Shown: positions 8,579-17,206 of the stretch, one piece after another
How the letters are laid out: each line of letters opens with the position of its first letter
How positions within the stretch are numbered: the stretch's first letter is position 1
From: Alkalimonas delamerensis
GTDB lineage: Bacteria > Pseudomonadota > Gammaproteobacteria > Enterobacterales > Alteromonadaceae
Direction of reading: 5' to 3'
Assembly (NCBI RefSeq): GCF_030717955.1
Contig: NZ_JAUZVY010000001.1
Location: 558,001-622,000 of the forward strand
DNA: 64,000 bases
Notes under the pieces: model-generated
Database searches by the model: none
What the model saw: only the letters and a program-made list of their open reading frames with translations
Told to the model about the DNA's origin: nothing
Made by a program: the position numbers and the translations under genes

Positions 8579-9856
8579 ATGCGAAAATCGTTTCTCTTGG
8601 CCTTCGGATGTGTTGTTTGTGCAGTTCAGGCGCAAGATAGCCCTCAGGCTTTTGTCGGGGCAACGCTGCTGACGATGGATGGTCCGCCCATTGCCAATGG
8701 CACTCTGTTGGTGGATCAGGGCCGGATTGTAGCGGTCGGCAGCCAGGTTGCCATACCCGCAACGGCAACAGTGCACCAGCTGGATGGCAAAGTCATTATG
8801 CCGGGTCTGGTGGATACCCATTCCCACATTGGCCAGGTGGCTGGTGCCGATCGCAGTGCACCGATCCAGGCGGATGTGCGGGCACTGGACTCCATCAACA
8901 GCCGCCATGCCGGCTTTATGAAAGCCAGGGCCGGTGGCATTACTACCGTGAATGTGATGCCGGGCTCCGGGCATTTGCTAAGCGGGCAAACCAGTTATCT
9001 GAAGTTGCGCAATGCCAGCAGCATTGAGCAGCTGGCGATACGCACCGAGTCGGGGGGCATGGCTGGGGGCATTAAAATGGCCAATGGCACCAATCCACTG
9101 CGGGCTTCGCCTTTTCCTGGTACCCGTGGCAAAGCGGCTGCATTAATGCGCGCTCAGCTGGTGTCCGCTCAGGAGTACTGCCAGCGCCGTGAGTCCGACA
9201 ATCCCCCGGCTCGCAACCTGGGGCAAGATGCGCTTTGCGAGGTGTTCAGTGGCGAACGCATTGTCCACCATCACAGCCACCGTCATGACGATGTGCTGAC
9301 GGTGTTGCGCCTGGCCGACGAGTTTAACTTTCGGGTGGTGCTGCACCATGTCAGTGAAGGTGCTCTGGTGGCTGATGCCATTGCCAAGGCAGGGGTCGCT
9401 GCCTCCATCATCCATATTGACAGTCCCGGCGGCAAGCTGGAGGTAATGAACTTGCTGCCCGACAATGGCAAGGTATTGGCTGATGCCGGGGTGCTGTTGG
9501 CGTACCACACCGACGATCCCATTACCGATTCCCGCTTGTTTTTGCGCTCCGCTGCCATGGGGGTTCGCTTTGGTCTGGATCGCGAGACCGCGCTGCGCTC
9601 CGTCACCATCAATGGTGCCAAGATGCTGGATCTGCAAGATCGTGTTGGCAGCCTGACAGTCGGCAAAGATGCCGATTTTATTGTATTAAGTGGTGATCCG
9701 CTCAGTCTTTATACCCGGGTGGAGCAAACCTGGGTGGAGGGCGAGCAAGTGTTTGATTTGAACAACCCCGAGCATGCACTTTTTGCTACCGGGGGCTATG
9801 GTGCCGGTCGCGATCAAGTGGCCAGTGATGTTCTGCAGTTGGAGGCCGCACAATGA
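8579..9856 (+). CDS. Exported amidohydrolase family protein (metal site intact)
   Basis: Metal-dependent hydrolase of the amidohydrolase superfamily (imidazolonepropionase-like group), probably periplasmic; substrate unknown. The 425-residue product starts with a Sec signal peptide (MRKSFLLAFGCVVCAVQAQD). The TIM-barrel metal ligands are visible: HxH in GLVDTHSHIGQ (about residues 77-79), His in IVHHHSHRHDD, His in VVLHHVSEG, and Asp in AYHTDDP. A C-terminal composite beta segment ends with GKDADFIVLSGDPLS, the usual family ending. ATG at 8579 was chosen because AAAAGG sits at 8565-8570; a GTG three codons upstream overlaps that site. It overlaps the next gene by four bases (ATGA), so the two are probably translated together. 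Confidence 0.85.
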   Translation: MRKSFLLAFGCVVCAVQAQDSPQAFVGATLLTMDGPPIANGTLLVDQGRIVAVGSQVAIPATATVHQLDGKVIMPGLVDTHSHIGQVAGADRSAPIQADVRALDSINSRHAGFMKARAGGITTVNVMPGSGHLLSGQTSYLKLRNASSIEQLAIRTESGGMAGGIKMANGTNPLRASPFPGTRGKAAALMRAQLVSAQEYCQRRESDNPPARNLGQDALCEVFSGERIVHHHSHRHDDVLTVLRLADEFNFRVVLHHVSEGALVADAIAKAGVAASIIHIDSPGGKLEVMNLLPDNGKVLADAGVLLAYHTDDPITDSRLFLRSAAMGVRFGLDRETALRSVTINGAKMLDLQDRVGSLTVGKDADFIVLSGDPLSLYTRVEQTWVEGEQVFDLNNPEHALFATGGYGAGRDQVASDVLQLEAAQ

Positions 9857-11076
9857 TTACCAGACGCAACGCCTTATCCGGCTTGGTGGGCCTGTGCCTG
9901 CTGAGTAGCCCGCTGCAGGCTGAATCCATGTTGGTATTGGCCGACAGGCTCTACACCAAAAACGGGCCTGTGATCGAGTCCGGTGCCGTGCTGATCCAGG
10001 ATGGTAAAATACGCCAGGTTGGACGCCAGGCGGAGATCCGCCCACCAGCTGGCATTCAGACCTTGCATGCCGCTGTAGTGACACCGGGTCTGATCGATGC
10101 CAGAACTGTGGTGGGACTGGCCGGTTATCTGAATCAGCCGCACGATCAGGACCAACTGGAAAACTCAACCGCCATGCAGCCGCAGTTGCGTGCGCTGGAT
10201 GCCTTTAACGCCCGGGAGCGACTGGTCGATTGGGTGCGCAGCTTGGGCGTCACCACTTTGCATACCGGCCATGGCCCGGGTGCACTGATTTCCGGCCAGA
10301 CCATGCTGCGTAAAAGTTATGGGGCTCAGGTCGATGATGGCTTAATGCAACCGCTGGCGATGATTGTGGCACAGTTGGGGCCCGGTGCTTTTGGCGCCGA
10401 GAACCGCAGCCCCGGGACCCGCTCCAAGCAAATTGCCATGCTAAGGCAACAGTTGATCCGGGCGCAGGAATACCAGCAGCAGTGGCAGGTGGCCGAGGAA
10501 GGCAAAGCGCCTGCCCGTGATCTGGAGTTGGAAGCACTGGTTGCGGTACTGGATGGCTCGGTGCCTTTGCTTGTCACCGCCTATCGTGAACAGGATATGC
10601 GCTCAGCCCTGCGCATTGCCGATGAGTTTGGGATCCGCATTGTGCTTGATGGCGCTGCCGAGGCCTACTTAATGCTGGATGCCATCAAGGCGGCCGGCGT
10701 GCCGGTGATTCTGCATCCGACCATGGCGCGTCAATTTGGTGAGCTGGAAAATGCCAGCTTTACCACGGCGCAGCAACTGCACCAGGCGGGCATTCCCTTT
10801 GCATTTCAAAGTGGTTACGAAGCCTATGTGCCCAAAACCCGGGTGGTGCTGTGGGAAGCGGCCATTGCAGCTGCTTACGGGCTACCTTTTGAAGCCGCAT
10901 TGGCAGCTATCACCATTGATGCTGCCAAAATCCTCGGTATTGAACAGCAGGTCGGCTCCATTGGCGTCGGCAAAGATGCCGATCTGGTGCTCTTTAGCGG
11001 CGACCCCTTTGAATACACCACCCAGGTGCGTCAGGTGATCATCAATGGCCAGCTGGTCAGTGATGAGCCGCATTAA
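9853..11076 (+). CDS. Amidohydrolase-like protein lacking the metal ligands (probable pseudoenzyme)
   Basis: A paralogue of the preceding gene: the two align along their length (SGQT, RSPGTR versus SPFPGTRG, RALDAFNAR versus RALDSINSR, VGSIGVGKDADLVLFSGDPF versus VGSLTVGKDADFIVLSGDPL). Every metal position is changed: GLIDARTVVG replaces HxH, LLVTAYREQDM replaces the His-rich strand, VLDGAAEA replaces LHHVSEG, and FQSGYEAY replaces YHTDDP. The 407-residue product begins MITRRNALSGLVGL, a twin-arginine-like signal, with Sec processing also possible. Loss of all ligands with an intact frame suggests a non-catalytic partner of the upstream enzyme, perhaps in a heterodimer; this is inference. No clear terminator follows. 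Confidence 0.8.
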   Translation: MITRRNALSGLVGLCLLSSPLQAESMLVLADRLYTKNGPVIESGAVLIQDGKIRQVGRQAEIRPPAGIQTLHAAVVTPGLIDARTVVGLAGYLNQPHDQDQLENSTAMQPQLRALDAFNARERLVDWVRSLGVTTLHTGHGPGALISGQTMLRKSYGAQVDDGLMQPLAMIVAQLGPGAFGAENRSPGTRSKQIAMLRQQLIRAQEYQQQWQVAEEGKAPARDLELEALVAVLDGSVPLLVTAYREQDMRSALRIADEFGIRIVLDGAAEAYLMLDAIKAAGVPVILHPTMARQFGELENASFTTAQQLHQAGIPFAFQSGYEAYVPKTRVVLWEAAIAAAYGLPFEAALAAITIDAAKILGIEQQVGSIGVGKDADLVLFSGDPFEYTTQVRQVIINGQLVSDEPH

Positions 11077-11109
11077 AGCTGCTGTTGTTGGCGCTGATTA
11101 GCGTTCGCT

Positions 11110-12444
11110 CTAGGGAGTCGTGGCTTTGACTTCGGCGACAAAACTGCCCTGTGCCAGCCGGGTATGCACCTGCTGGCCGGGTTGCAGCTGGCTGGCATCG
11201 GTCAGCACCTGCTGCTGCGCATCAAAGCTAATGCTGTAACCCCGGGCCAGTGTTGCCAGCGGGCTGACGGTATCAAGCCGTGCCAGCAGCAGCTGCCAGC
11301 GTTGCTGAGGCTGTTGCAGCCGTTGCCGGATTGCTTGTGACAACGCTTTTTGCAACGGCTGCAACTGAGCACGTTGCTGCTGCAAGGTGCGAACCGGCGA
11401 TGCCAACCGCAGCCGCTGGTCCAGCAGTTGCTGCTGAGCTTGCAGGCGCTGCAGCTGCTGTTGCATCCGCCGTTGCAACAGCAAGCCTACATCATCCAGC
11501 CGCTGTTGCTGTTGCTGCAGCTGCCGCGCTGGGTGGCGCGCCTGCAACCGTTGGCTGAGCTGCTCAAGCCGGGGGGAGAAACGCTGCAGCAATTGACGCT
11601 GTGCCTGCACCAGAGCCCGGCGCAGCCGGTGCAGCCGTTCCATCAAATGCAGTTGATCGCTCGAGACCAGCTCTGCAGCAGCTGAGGGCGTGGCAGCGCG
11701 GATATCGGCCACCAGATCGCTGATGGTGACGTCAATTTCATGACCTACTGCGCTGACAATGGGCACCGGGCTTTGTGCGATCAACCGGGCCAGTGCTTCG
11801 TCGTTAAAGCACCACAGATCCTCCAGCGAGCCGCCTCCCCGGCCGATGATCAATGCATCCACTTCATCGCGGCGGTAGGCGGTGGTCAACGCCTGGCACA
11901 ATTGTCGGGCCGCACTGGCACCTTGCACCAGACTGGGGTACAGAATCACTTCCATGCCAGGAGCCCGGCGCTGCAACACCGTTAAAATATCCCGGATGGC
12001 GGCGCCGGTAGGGGAGGTGATGATGCCCAGGCGCTGGATCATGGCAGGCAAAGGGCGCTTGCGCTCAGACGCCAGCAAGCCATCCTGCAGCAAGCGAGCC
12101 TTGGTCTGTTCAAATTGCAGCTGCAATGCACCGCTGCCGGCATCTTCCAGCAGCTCGGCCAGCAACTGGTAGTCCCCTCTGGGCTCATAGACGCTGATGC
12201 GGGCTTTGATCAGCACCTGCTGGCCGTTTTGTGGCCGCACGCTGGCCATGCGATTGTGCTGCCGAAACATCGCCACCTTCACCTGAGCCCCGCTGTCTTT
12301 CAGCGAGAAATACCAATGCCCGGACCCTGCCGCGACAAAGTTCGACACCTCGCCTTGCAGCCAGATGCGCTGGAATTGCTGCTCCAGCACCATCCGGACT
12401 TCGCTGTTCAGTCGGGACACGGTGTAAATGTCGTTGTTTTGCAT
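11110..12444 (-). CDS. xseA: Exodeoxyribonuclease VII large subunit
   Basis: Large subunit of exonuclease VII, which degrades single-stranded DNA from both ends together with XseB; cytoplasmic. The 444-residue product has an N-terminal OB fold (VWLQGEVSNFVAAGSGHWYFSLKD in part), the catalytic domain with GIITSPTGAAIRDIL, RGGGSLEDLWCFNDE and SAVGHEIDVTISDLVADIRAATP, then a long Gln/Arg/Leu-rich coiled coil that explains the CAG-rich DNA of this region. Length matches E. coli (about 456). The ATG at 12444 (MQNNDIYTVSRL) is preferred; an in-frame TTG at 12456 adds four residues and cannot be excluded. It is divergent from guaB, as in E. coli. Confidence 0.96.
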   Translation of the reverse strand: MQNNDIYTVSRLNSEVRMVLEQQFQRIWLQGEVSNFVAAGSGHWYFSLKDSGAQVKVAMFRQHNRMASVRPQNGQQVLIKARISVYEPRGDYQLLAELLEDAGSGALQLQFEQTKARLLQDGLLASERKRPLPAMIQRLGIITSPTGAAIRDILTVLQRRAPGMEVILYPSLVQGASAARQLCQALTTAYRRDEVDALIIGRGGGSLEDLWCFNDEALARLIAQSPVPIVSAVGHEIDVTISDLVADIRAATPSAAAELVSSDQLHLMERLHRLRRALVQAQRQLLQRFSPRLEQLSQRLQARHPARQLQQQQQRLDDVGLLLQRRMQQQLQRLQAQQQLLDQRLRLASPVRTLQQQRAQLQPLQKALSQAIRQRLQQPQQRWQLLLARLDTVSPLATLARGYSISFDAQQQVLTDASQLQPGQQVHTRLAQGSFVAEVKATTP

Positions 12445-12504
12445 GTGGATAGCCAAAGCCTGCTGTGAATAGGGCCTTACTCTAACATAAAACTAAAAAA
12501 TCGT

Positions 12505-12533
12505 TTGTTCCAGCGGCGAAAAAGCGTTAAAAT
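12505..12533 (+). promoter_or_regulatory. Predicted sigma-70 promoter of guaBA
   Basis: TTGTTC (12505-12510) and TAAAAT (12528-12533) are separated by 17 bases. The bases after the -10 (TGCGCCGC) form a GC-rich discriminator, a feature known from stringently controlled promoters such as E. coli guaB. The guaB ATG is about 40 bases downstream of the expected start point. Confidence 0.6.
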
Positions 12534-12579
12534 TGCGCCGCAACATTCCTTAGGTTTTTCCAGAAGCGAGATTGTTGCG

Positions 12580-14049
12580 ATGCTCAGGATCAAGAAAGAA
12601 GCCCTTACCTTTGACGACGTGTTACTGGTACCGGCGCACTCCACCGTACTGCCCCATACTGCCGACTTACGCACCCAACTGACCGACAGCATTTCGCTGA
12701 ATATTCCGATGGTTTCCGCTTCGATGGATACCGTGACCGAAGCCCGTTTGGCCATTGCATTGGCGCAAGAAGGCGGCCTTGGTTTTATCCACAAAAATAT
12801 GACCATTGAAGAACAGGCCTCGCATGTTCGTCGGGTGAAAAAATACGAAAGTGGCGTGGTGTCGGATCCGGTCACCGTATCGCCTGAGATGACGGTCCGT
12901 GAAGTTCAGGCCCTGGCGCAGCAACACGGTTTCTCCGGTTTCCCGGTGGTGGATGCCAACCACAATCTGGTCGGTATTGTTACCGGCCGTGACATGAGCT
13001 TTGAAGCCAGTGCTGGCACCAAGGTCGCTGAGCTGATGACACCAAAAGATCGCTTAGTGACGGTGAATGAGCAAGCCTCACGTGAAGCCGCCTTCAAACT
13101 GATGCATCAGCATCGCATTGAAAAAGTGCTGGTGGTGGACGATGCCTTTAAATTAAAAGGCCTGATTACCGTTCGCGATTATTACAAAGCCGCCAGCAAG
13201 CCAAACGCCTGCAAAGACGAACTGGGCCGTTTGCGGGTTGGCGCTGCCGTCGGTGTGGGTGCCGGTACCGACGAGCGCATTGCCGCTTTGGTCGAAGCCG
13301 GGGTCGACATTCTGCTGATTGATACCTCCCATGGCCATTCGCAGGGGGTGATTGACCGGGTGAAACAAACCCGTGCTCAGTACCCGGACTTGCAAATTGT
13401 TGCCGGCAATGTCGCGACCACCGAAGGTGCCAAAGCACTGGCAGAAGCCGGTGCCAATGCAGTGAAAGTGGGCATCGGCCCAGGCTCTATTTGTACCACC
13501 CGTATTGTCACCGGCTGTGGTGTGCCGCAAATCACCGCCATTGCTGATGCAGTGGAAGGGGTGAAGGGCACCAAGGTGAAAATCATTGCCGATGGCGGTA
13601 TCCGCTTCTCCGGTGATGTTGCCAAAGCTTTGGTGGCGGGTGCCCATTGCGTGATGGTTGGTTCGATGTTTGCCGGTACCGAAGAGTCACCGGGTGAAGT
13701 TGAGCTGTATCAGGGACGTTACTACAAATCTTACCGCGGCATGGGTTCGCTGGGCGCGATGTCGCAGCGGCATGGTTCGTCCGACCGTTATTTCCAGGGC
13801 AGCGACAACGCCGAGAAACTGGTGCCGGAAGGTATCGAAGGCCGGGTGGCGTACAAGGGCCCGATTGAAAACATTATTCACCAGCAAATGGGCGGTCTGC
13901 GCTCTGCGATGGGCCTGACCGGCAGCGCGAGCATTGAGGTGCTGCGCACCAAGCCGGAATTTGTCAAAGTGACTGCCGCTGGTATGGGCGAGTCGCACGT
14001 GCACGATGTGCAAATTACCAAGGAAGCGCCGAATTACCGCATGGGCTAA
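12580..14049 (+). CDS. guaB: Inosine-5'-monophosphate dehydrogenase
   Basis: Oxidises IMP to XMP with NAD, the first committed step to GMP; cytoplasmic tetramer. The 489-residue product has an (alpha/beta)8 barrel interrupted by a CBS pair at about residues 95-200 (VRVKKYESGVVSDPVTVSPEM in part, then PKDRLVTVNEQ). The catalytic loop GIGPGSICTTR carries the active-site Cys, followed by the phosphate-binding DGGIRFSGDVAKAL and the flap region with YRGMGSLGAM. The ATG at 12580 (MLRIKKEALTFDDVLLVPA) matches the conserved family start; the frame runs 25 codons further upstream, but that overlaps the promoter. It forms an operon with guaA, with a hairpin in the 72-base gap. Confidence 0.98.
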   Translation: MLRIKKEALTFDDVLLVPAHSTVLPHTADLRTQLTDSISLNIPMVSASMDTVTEARLAIALAQEGGLGFIHKNMTIEEQASHVRRVKKYESGVVSDPVTVSPEMTVREVQALAQQHGFSGFPVVDANHNLVGIVTGRDMSFEASAGTKVAELMTPKDRLVTVNEQASREAAFKLMHQHRIEKVLVVDDAFKLKGLITVRDYYKAASKPNACKDELGRLRVGAAVGVGAGTDERIAALVEAGVDILLIDTSHGHSQGVIDRVKQTRAQYPDLQIVAGNVATTEGAKALAEAGANAVKVGIGPGSICTTRIVTGCGVPQITAIADAVEGVKGTKVKIIADGGIRFSGDVAKALVAGAHCVMVGSMFAGTEESPGEVELYQGRYYKSYRGMGSLGAMSQRHGSSDRYFQGSDNAEKLVPEGIEGRVAYKGPIENIIHQQMGGLRSAMGLTGSASIEVLRTKPEFVKVTAAGMGESHVHDVQITKEAPNYRMG

Positions 14050-14065
14050 AGGCTGCGCTTTACAG

Positions 14066-14092
14066 CGGCTGGCGCTTGCCAGCCGTTTGTTT
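14066..14092 (+). terminator. Hairpin with T-rich tail between guaB and guaA
   Basis: An 8-bp perfect stem CGGCTGGC / GCCAGCCG with a GCTT loop is followed by TTTGTTTT. It could attenuate transcription into guaA or protect the guaB message; since guaA has no obvious separate promoter, partial termination is the likely effect. Confidence 0.6.
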
Positions 14093-14121
14093 TAACAACG
14101 ATTGGATTTAAAAAGGTCCCT

Positions 14122-15699
14122 ATGAGCAAAAACATTCATCTGCACCGCATTCTGATCCTGGATTTCGGTTCCCAGTACACCCAACTGATTGCCCGCCGTA
14201 TTCGTGAAATCGGCGTTTATTGTGAGCTGTGGGCATGGGACGTGACCGAGGAGCAAATTCGCGACTTTAACCCAACCGGTATTATCTTATCCGGTGGTCC
14301 GGAAAGCGTGGCTGCGGCCAACTCACCCCGTGCGCCACAGTATGTGTTTGAAGCCGGTGTGCCGGTGCTTGGCATCTGTTACGGCATGCAAACCATGGCT
14401 GAGCAGCTGGGTGGCAAGGTGTCTTGCTCCGATATGCGTGAGTTTGGTTATGCGCAGGTGGAAGTCATTGCTAAAAACCGTTTGTTTGCCAACATCGAAG
14501 ATCACATCAGTGCCAGCAATACAGCGCTGGTCGATGTCTGGATGAGTCATGGCGATAAAGTCATCGAAATCCCGGCCGGCTTTGAAACCGTGGCCCGCAC
14601 CGATACCTGCCCGCATGCTGGCATGGTCGACGAAGCGCGCCAGTTCTACGGGGTGCAGTTCCACCCGGAAGTAACCCATACCCGTCAGGGTCTGCGGATG
14701 CTGGAGCATTTTGTGGTGGATATTTGCTGCTGCGAAAAACTCTGGACGCCGGCTTCCATCATTGAAGATGCCATTTTGCGCATTCGTGAGCAGGTCGGTG
14801 ACGACGAAGTCATTCTGGGCCTGTCCGGCGGTGTTGACAGCTCGGTCACTGCTATGTTGCTGCACCGGGCCATTGGCAGCCAGCTGACCTGCGTTTTTGT
14901 CGACAACGGCTTGCTGCGGCTAAACGAAGCCCAGCAGGTGATGGACATGTTTGGCAACCACTTTGGTCTGAACATCATCCATGTCAGCGCTGAAGATCGC
15001 TTCCTGGATGCATTGGCGGGCCAGAACGACCCAGAGCAAAAGCGGAAAACCATTGGCCGGGTCTTTGTCGAGGTGTTCGACGAAGAATCGCAGAAGCTGA
15101 AAAATGCCCGCTGGCTGGCGCAAGGCACCATCTACCCGGATGTGATTGAATCGGCAGGCTCTGCTACTGGCAAAGCCCATGTGATTAAATCGCACCACAA
15201 TGTTGGCGGCTTGCCAGAGCACATGAAAATGGGCCTGGTTGAGCCACTGCGCGAGCTGTTTAAAGACGAAGTGCGCAAAATCGGCCTGGAGCTGGGCTTG
15301 CCGTACGACATGCTGTACCGCCACCCATTCCCAGGCCCGGGCCTTGGTGTGCGGGTGCTGGGCGAAATCAAAAAAGAGTACTGCGACTTGCTGCGCCGTG
15401 CCGATGCGATTTTTATCGAAGAGCTGCACAAAGCGGACTTGTACCACAAAGTCAGCCAGGCCTTTGCTGTCTTCCTGCCGGTTCGCTCGGTTGGGGTAAT
15501 GGGCGATGCCCGCAAGTACGACTGGGTGATTTCATTGCGTGCGGTTGAAACCATCGACTTTATGACGGCGCACTGGGCCCACCTGCCTTACGACATGCTG
15601 GGCAAGGTATCCAACCGCATTATCAATGAAATCGACGGCATCTCCCGCGTGGTGTACGACATCAGCGGCAAGCCACCGGCGACCATTGAGTGGGAATAA
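14122..15699 (+). CDS. guaA: GMP synthase (glutamine-hydrolysing)
   Basis: Converts XMP to GMP using ATP and ammonia released from glutamine; cytoplasmic. The 525-residue product has an N-terminal class I glutamine amidotransferase domain with the nucleophile Cys in VLGICYGMQ and the His/Glu in FHPEVTHT, then an ATP pyrophosphatase domain with the PP-loop LSGGVDSSV, and a C-terminal dimerisation domain ending in PPATIEWE, the highly conserved end of the family. The length equals that of the E. coli enzyme. The ATG at 14122 follows AAAAAGG. It is the second gene of guaBA, and a terminator follows directly. Confidence 0.98.
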   Translation: MSKNIHLHRILILDFGSQYTQLIARRIREIGVYCELWAWDVTEEQIRDFNPTGIILSGGPESVAAANSPRAPQYVFEAGVPVLGICYGMQTMAEQLGGKVSCSDMREFGYAQVEVIAKNRLFANIEDHISASNTALVDVWMSHGDKVIEIPAGFETVARTDTCPHAGMVDEARQFYGVQFHPEVTHTRQGLRMLEHFVVDICCCEKLWTPASIIEDAILRIREQVGDDEVILGLSGGVDSSVTAMLLHRAIGSQLTCVFVDNGLLRLNEAQQVMDMFGNHFGLNIIHVSAEDRFLDALAGQNDPEQKRKTIGRVFVEVFDEESQKLKNARWLAQGTIYPDVIESAGSATGKAHVIKSHHNVGGLPEHMKMGLVEPLRELFKDEVRKIGLELGLPYDMLYRHPFPGPGLGVRVLGEIKKEYCDLLRRADAIFIEELHKADLYHKVSQAFAVFLPVRSVGVMGDARKYDWVISLRAVETIDFMTAHWAHLPYDMLGKVSNRIINEIDGISRVVYDISGKPPATIEWE

Positions 15700-15717
15700 A
15701 GCCCTAAGCGAACCTAA

Positions 15718-15746
15718 AACCCTGGCTCCGATGCCGGGGTTTTTTT
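15718..15746 (+). terminator. Rho-independent terminator after guaA
   Basis: The stem AACCCTGGC / GCCGGGGTT (one T-G wobble) with a TCCGAT loop runs into seven T residues at 15740-15746. It ends the guaBA operon 19 bases after the guaA stop. Confidence 0.85.
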
Positions 15747-16012
15747 ATACTCAGTGAATCAAAAGCCCAGTGACTCAAAAGTTAGGTAATAGGCCCGGCA
15801 CTGCTCTTTGTTTGGCCTGATTCCTGGGTGTCTTGGCCGACTTTGATGGAACATGCAGCTGAGGTGGGGTTGTAGCAAGACCCAACAAGCCGAGCAGAGG
15901 GTGTTGGCAGAAATTCAAGCTATCACTCATTGGCAAAAGATGGCTTAATAGCGTCATGCATACGACCAGTGGATGACGGGGGAGCTACCATGATTTTAAA
16001 GAAAGCTGTTGC
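15747..16012. other. Non-coding stretch after guaBA with a short tandem repeat
   Basis: No gene is supported here. Two imperfect tandem copies of a 16-base unit lie at 15752-15767 and 15768-15783 (CAGTGAATCAAAAGCC and CAGTGACTCAAAAGTT). A 60-codon minus-strand frame at 15775-15957 (MTLLSHLLPMSDSLNFCQHP...) has no ribosome binding site or recognisable family and is not called. Confidence 0.5.
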
Positions 16013-16432
16013 ATGAAATCTATCATTAAAGTGGCATTGGTGATTTTGTTGGTGATTGTCGGTTTGCCAATATTGATGTTTGCTTTGGTGCTTTCTTTTG
16101 GTGCTGATGGCATCTGTGGCAATGACATTTATGCGGAAATTCACTCTCCGGACAGGCGGTACAAAGCCATTGTTTTCCAGCGTGATTGCGGCGCAAGCAC
16201 GGACTTCAGTACCCAGATTTCTATTTTGAAGAACAACGCAGCGCTGAAAAATAAAAGTGGCAATACGTTTATTGTCAGAGGTCATCCGGATGCCCATGCG
16301 TTGGAATTGAAATGGCTTTTAAACAAGGAATTACTCATCAATAGGCAACTTGATGGTTCCGAGGTCAAGGCTGCACAAAGTCAGGGCTGGTTGAATAAAA
16401 TTGAAGTCAGTTATGCCGTAAGTGATAGTTAA
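16013..16432 (+). CDS. Small membrane-anchored protein of unknown function
   Basis: The family is not recognised with certainty; it resembles short uncharacterised proteins seen in many gammaproteobacteria. The 139-residue product has one N-terminal membrane helix (about residues 5-28, VALVILLVIVGLPILMFALV) followed by a soluble domain probably on the periplasmic side. That domain contains two Cys that could pair (DGICGND and QRDCGAS), the phrase SPDRRYKAIVFQRDCG, and a beta-rich stretch TQISILKNN. ATG at 16013 follows AAAGAAAG. It stands alone between guaBA and an HD-domain gene, and its base composition is more AT-rich than its neighbours, which hints at a later arrival. Confidence 0.7.
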   Translation: MKSIIKVALVILLVIVGLPILMFALVLSFGADGICGNDIYAEIHSPDRRYKAIVFQRDCGASTDFSTQISILKNNAALKNKSGNTFIVRGHPDAHALELKWLLNKELLINRQLDGSEVKAAQSQGWLNKIEVSYAVSDS

Positions 16433-16538
16433 CCGAACACAGTACCCCAGGCCCATGGCAGCTGGTGGGGCACCTGCGAACACGCGCTAAACACATAACA
16501 ACTAACACAACTGCAAAGTAAAGTGCCCGGGAGGGGCT

Positions 16539-17117
16539 GTGGAAGCAATCGAAAAAACGCTGAACTTTATTGTCGAGATTGAACAACTCAAAGACGTGTA
16601 TCGAAAAACTAGGCCGGTTGGGCTTGATCGATTTGAGAACTCGGCCGAGCACAGCTGGCATGTGTGTCTGGCAGCCTTGATGCTGAAAGACTTTGCCAAT
16701 GAGGCCGTTGATATTCACCGGGTGATCAAGATGCTGTTGATTCATGATCTGGGCGAAATCGATGCCGGCGATACCATCATTTATGCCAGCGAAACCAGCG
16801 ACAACAAAGCCAAAGAAGCAGCCGGGGTTCGCCGCTTGTTGCAGCTGTTGCCTGCTGAGTTGGCGCAGGAATTTACTGCGCTCTGGCAGGAGTTTGAAGC
16901 CGGCGAGACGGCAGAAGCCCGCTTTGCCAAAGCCATTGATAGAGTGCCGCCATTACTGCATAACCTGCTTGGCGATGGCCACAGCTGGAAAACGCATGGC
17001 GTTACAGCCGACCAGGTCTTTTCCGTCAACCAGCGCATTGCCGCTGGCAGTGAAGCCCTCTGGTCGGTGATGCGTACCAGGCTAGAGGCTGCGGTTCGGG
17101 ATGGGCTGTTGAAATGA
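16539..17117 (+). CDS. HD-domain hydrolase (YfbR/HDDC2-like nucleotidase)
   Basis: Predicted metal-dependent phosphohydrolase; relatives such as E. coli YfbR are 5'-deoxynucleotidases acting on dNMPs, so a nucleotide-pool role is likely but the substrate is not proven. The 192-residue product shows the HD-superfamily metal set: His in NSAEHSWHVCL (about residue 32), the HD pair in LLIHDLGEIDAGD (about residues 67-68), and a distal Asp in FAKAIDRVPPLL. The start is GTG at 16539, supported by a strong GGGAGGGG site a few bases upstream. It appears to be a single-gene unit. Confidence 0.85.
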   Translation: MEAIEKTLNFIVEIEQLKDVYRKTRPVGLDRFENSAEHSWHVCLAALMLKDFANEAVDIHRVIKMLLIHDLGEIDAGDTIIYASETSDNKAKEAAGVRRLLQLLPAELAQEFTALWQEFEAGETAEARFAKAIDRVPPLLHNLLGDGHSWKTHGVTADQVFSVNQRIAAGSEALWSVMRTRLEAAVRDGLLK

Positions 17118-17206
17118 CGGCCGACGAGCGGCTTTTCTTTTGCGTTTTTCCGATCCGTGCTACATTAACGGCATAATCTTTCAGACTATTCTGCTGCCAG
17201 GACTTT

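Noticed and set aside
8478..8672. 64-codon plus-strand frame with a signal-peptide-like segment before the first amidohydrolase
   Set aside because: It runs through the terminator and overlaps the amidohydrolase start in another frame; the ribosome binding site at 8565 serves the amidohydrolase ATG.
11280..11560. Short-period CTG/CAG repeats that might suggest a CRISPR or satellite
   Set aside because: They encode the Gln-rich coiled coil of XseA; no regular spacer pattern. No CRISPR array was found in the window.
11280..11685. Plus-strand frames rich in Ala, Leu and Gln opposite xseA
   Set aside because: These are shadows of the CAG-rich coiled-coil part of xseA; low-complexity composition on the reverse strand.
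15775..15957. 60-codon minus-strand frame after guaA
   Set aside because: No ribosome binding site, no recognisable protein features, and it overlaps a short tandem repeat.
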